Shown piece by piece: positions 62,442 to 64,000 of a stretch of 64,000 nt of DNA (position 1 is its first letter; each line of letters begins with the position of its first letter). The DNA is from Aquisphaera giovannonii (GTDB lineage Bacteria > Planctomycetota > Planctomycetia > Isosphaerales > Isosphaeraceae). Location of the stretch: contig NZ_CP042997.1 of assembly GCF_008087625.1 (NCBI RefSeq), positions 7,440,001-7,504,000 of the forward strand, read 5' to 3'. The notes beneath the pieces are model-generated. The model saw only the letters and a program-made list of their open reading frames with translations, was not told the DNA's origin and did no database searches. The translations under genes and the position numbers were made by a program.

Positions 62442-64000
62442 GTGGCGACGACCGTTGAAGAGCCACCGAACATCGCCCGGCACCTGCGTCTCATGGCGAT
62501 GCGCCAGCCTCACCGGCACGCCGTCGTGGTGCCGGAGGGCCGGTCGCCCGGCGGTCGCCCGCGATACGCCCACATGACCTACCGCCAGCTCGACGCCGAA
62601 GCGGACGCCATCGCTCACGGGTTGGCGGTCGCCGGCGTGGTACGCGGCTCGAGGGCCGCGGTCATGGTCAGGCCGGGGCTGGACTTCTTCGCCCTCACAT
62701 TCGCCGCATTCCGCGCGGGCGTTACCCCGATCCTCATCGATCCCGGCATGGGCTTGAAGAGCCTGGGGCGGTGCATGGACGAGGCGGAGCCGGAGTTCTT
62801 CTTCGGCGTCCCGAAGGCCGTCGCGGTGCGAAGGGCACTCGGATGGGGACGCGAGACCATTCGCGAGGTGTTCGTCGTCGCCCCCCGGTGGCGATGGACG
62901 GGACACCGGACGCTCGACGAGATCCGGCGCCTCGGCAAGCAGAGGATGGCCCACCGTCGAGCCGACGAGCCTGTCCCTGCGCCGGAGGCCGACCCGCACG
63001 CACCGGCGGCCATCCTCTTCACGAGCGGCAGCACGGGCCCGCCCAAGGGCGCGGTGTATACTCACTCGATCTTCGAAGCCCAGGTCGAGATGTTCCGGCG
63101 GGCTTACGAAATCGAGCCGGGCGAAATCGACCTCTGCACGTTCCCCCTGTTCGCCCTCTTCGCCCCGGCGCTCGGGATGACGGCCATCGTTCCGGAGATG
63201 GACTTCACCCGCCCGGCCCGGGTCGATCCGGACCGGCTGCTGGAGACGATCGACGACTTCGGCCCGACCAACCTCTTCGGGTCGCCGGCCCTGCTCCGTC
63301 GCGTGGGGCCGGCGGCCGCGGGGCGAGGGGTCCGGCTCACCACGCTGAAGCGTGCCATCACGGCCGGCGCGCCGGCCTCGCCGCGCGTGCTGGAGGTCTT
63401 CGAGGCCCTGCTGTCGCCTCCCGCCGAGGTCTTCACCCCGTATGGCGCCACCGAGGCCATGCCGGTTGCCTCCATCGGGAGCCGGGAGATCCTGGGCACG
63501 ACACGCGTGCTGACCGAGAAGGGCGAGGGGATCTGCGTCGGCAAGCCCTTCCCGGGGATCGATGTGCGGATCATCCGGATCACCGACGAGCCGATCCCGA
63601 CGTGGTCCGAAGACCTCGAACTCCCGGACGGGGAGCCGGGCGAGATCGCCGTCGCCGGACCGATCGCGACCCGCGAGTATTTCCGCCGCCCCGACGCCAC
63701 GAGGCTCGCGAAGATTGCCGACCCGACTCGCAACTCCTTCTTCCACAGGATGGGGGACATCGGGTATCGGGACGGCTCGGGGCGGCTCTGGTTCTGCGGC
63801 CGCAAGTCGCAGCGCGTCGTGACGGCCGACACGACCCTGTTCACGATCTGCTGCGAGGGCGTCTTCGGCGCGCATCCCGACGTCACCCGCGCCGCCCTCG
63901 TCGGCGTGCGACGACGGGCGCTGACCGTGCCCGTGATGTGTGTGGAACCCGCCAGCCCTCTGGACCGGCCGGGCCGGGACAGGCTGCGTGGCGAATTGCT
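62442..64000 (+). CDS. oleC: OleC-like AMP-dependent beta-lactone synthetase (3' end outside window)
   Basis: About 519 residues of an ANL-superfamily enzyme. The ATP loop FTSGSTGPPKG begins at about 193. YGATEAMP is the A5-type motif, MGDIGYRDGSGRLWF precedes the hinge Asp region, and CGRKSQRVVTADTTLFTICCEGVF is the block typical of OleC. OleC activates the beta-hydroxy acid with ATP and closes it to a beta-lactone. The start is GTG 62442 with a perfect GGAGG seven bases upstream. The 174-base gap after oleB is the longest in the operon. The last codons run off the window, and an oleD reductase would be expected just downstream. Confidence 0.88.
   Translation, partial: MATTVEEPPNIARHLRLMAMRQPHRHAVVVPEGRSPGGRPRYAHMTYRQLDAEADAIAHGLAVAGVVRGSRAAVMVRPGLDFFALTFAAFRAGVTPILIDPGMGLKSLGRCMDEAEPEFFFGVPKAVAVRRALGWGRETIREVFVVAPRWRWTGHRTLDEIRRLGKQRMAHRRADEPVPAPEADPHAPAAILFTSGSTGPPKGAVYTHSIFEAQVEMFRRAYEIEPGEIDLCTFPLFALFAPALGMTAIVPEMDFTRPARVDPDRLLETIDDFGPTNLFGSPALLRRVGPAAAGRGVRLTTLKRAITAGAPASPRVLEVFEALLSPPAEVFTPYGATEAMPVASIGSREILGTTRVLTEKGEGICVGKPFPGIDVRIIRITDEPIPTWSEDLELPDGEPGEIAVAGPIATREYFRRPDATRLAKIADPTRNSFFHRMGDIGYRDGSGRLWFCGRKSQRVVTADTTLFTICCEGVFGAHPDVTRAALVGVRRRALTVPVMCVEPASPLDRPGRDRLRGEL

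Overview
This is a high-GC window with long open frames on both strands of almost every gene. Several traits point to a planctomycete, probably Isosphaeraceae-like: a Ser/Thr kinase with C-terminal WD40 repeats coupled to an ECF sigma factor, a DUF2961/GH172 secreted protein, a ThuA-domain protein, futalosine-pathway menaquinone genes, a PfaA-type lipid synthase beside ole genes, and frequent GTG/TTG starts. The assignment is by gene content only. I noticed no rRNA, tRNA, CRISPR array or insertion sequence.

Layout. 1-5 kb (minus): amino-acid permease (cut by the window edge), hslU, hslV, and a GT39-type membrane glycosyltransferase. 5.1-5.9 kb (minus): a 66-residue Cys-rich protein and a glycine-rich RRM protein. 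6.4-12.3 kb: ubiE/menG, a convergent carboxylesterase, then SDR-mqnP-mqnE, so menaquinone synthesis appears to run through futalosine. 12.9-15.1 kb: an eight-heme c-type cytochrome overlapping a membrane protein built from an internal duplication. 15.2-20.6 kb: a three-gene reverse-transcriptase system (ARM/HEAT protein, SWIM zinc-finger protein, retron-type RT). A perfect 23-bp inverted repeat lies between its first two genes, and I interpret it as the msd part of a retron ncRNA. 20.7-24.8 kb (minus): WD40 kinase and ECF sigma factor.

25.3-35.3 kb is mostly housekeeping: hisI, a class V aminotransferase plus serA (probable serine synthesis pair), mscL, MgtC-like protein, aldehyde dehydrogenase, a dihydrouridine synthase divergent from a THUMP-like methyltransferase, and a ketopantoate-reductase-like protein. 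35.4-40.7 kb (minus) is a compact four-gene type VII-secretion-like module: WXG100 protein, coiled-coil protein, short WXG-like protein, and a 1,362-residue FtsK/EccC-like ATPase. 41-45.2 kb holds sixA, a ThuA-domain protein, a protein resembling a degenerate ImmA/IrrE peptidase, and a GH172 protein.

45.3-64.0 kb is one large plus-strand lipid operon. The first genes are a PfaD enoyl reductase, a PfaA megasynthase (KS-AT-ACPx3-KR-DH), and a PfaC-like megasynthase with an inserted acyltransferase (KS-CLF-AT-DH-DH). This is the pfa1-pfa2-pfa3 layout known from myxobacteria. They are followed immediately by oleA, oleB and a truncated oleC. The arrangement suggests that a polyunsaturated acyl chain made by the Pfa enzymes goes to head-to-head condensation and long-chain olefin formation. 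The points most worth follow-up are this pfa-ole linkage, the retron with its candidate ncRNA, the octaheme/duplicated-membrane-protein pair, and the minimal T7SS-like locus.
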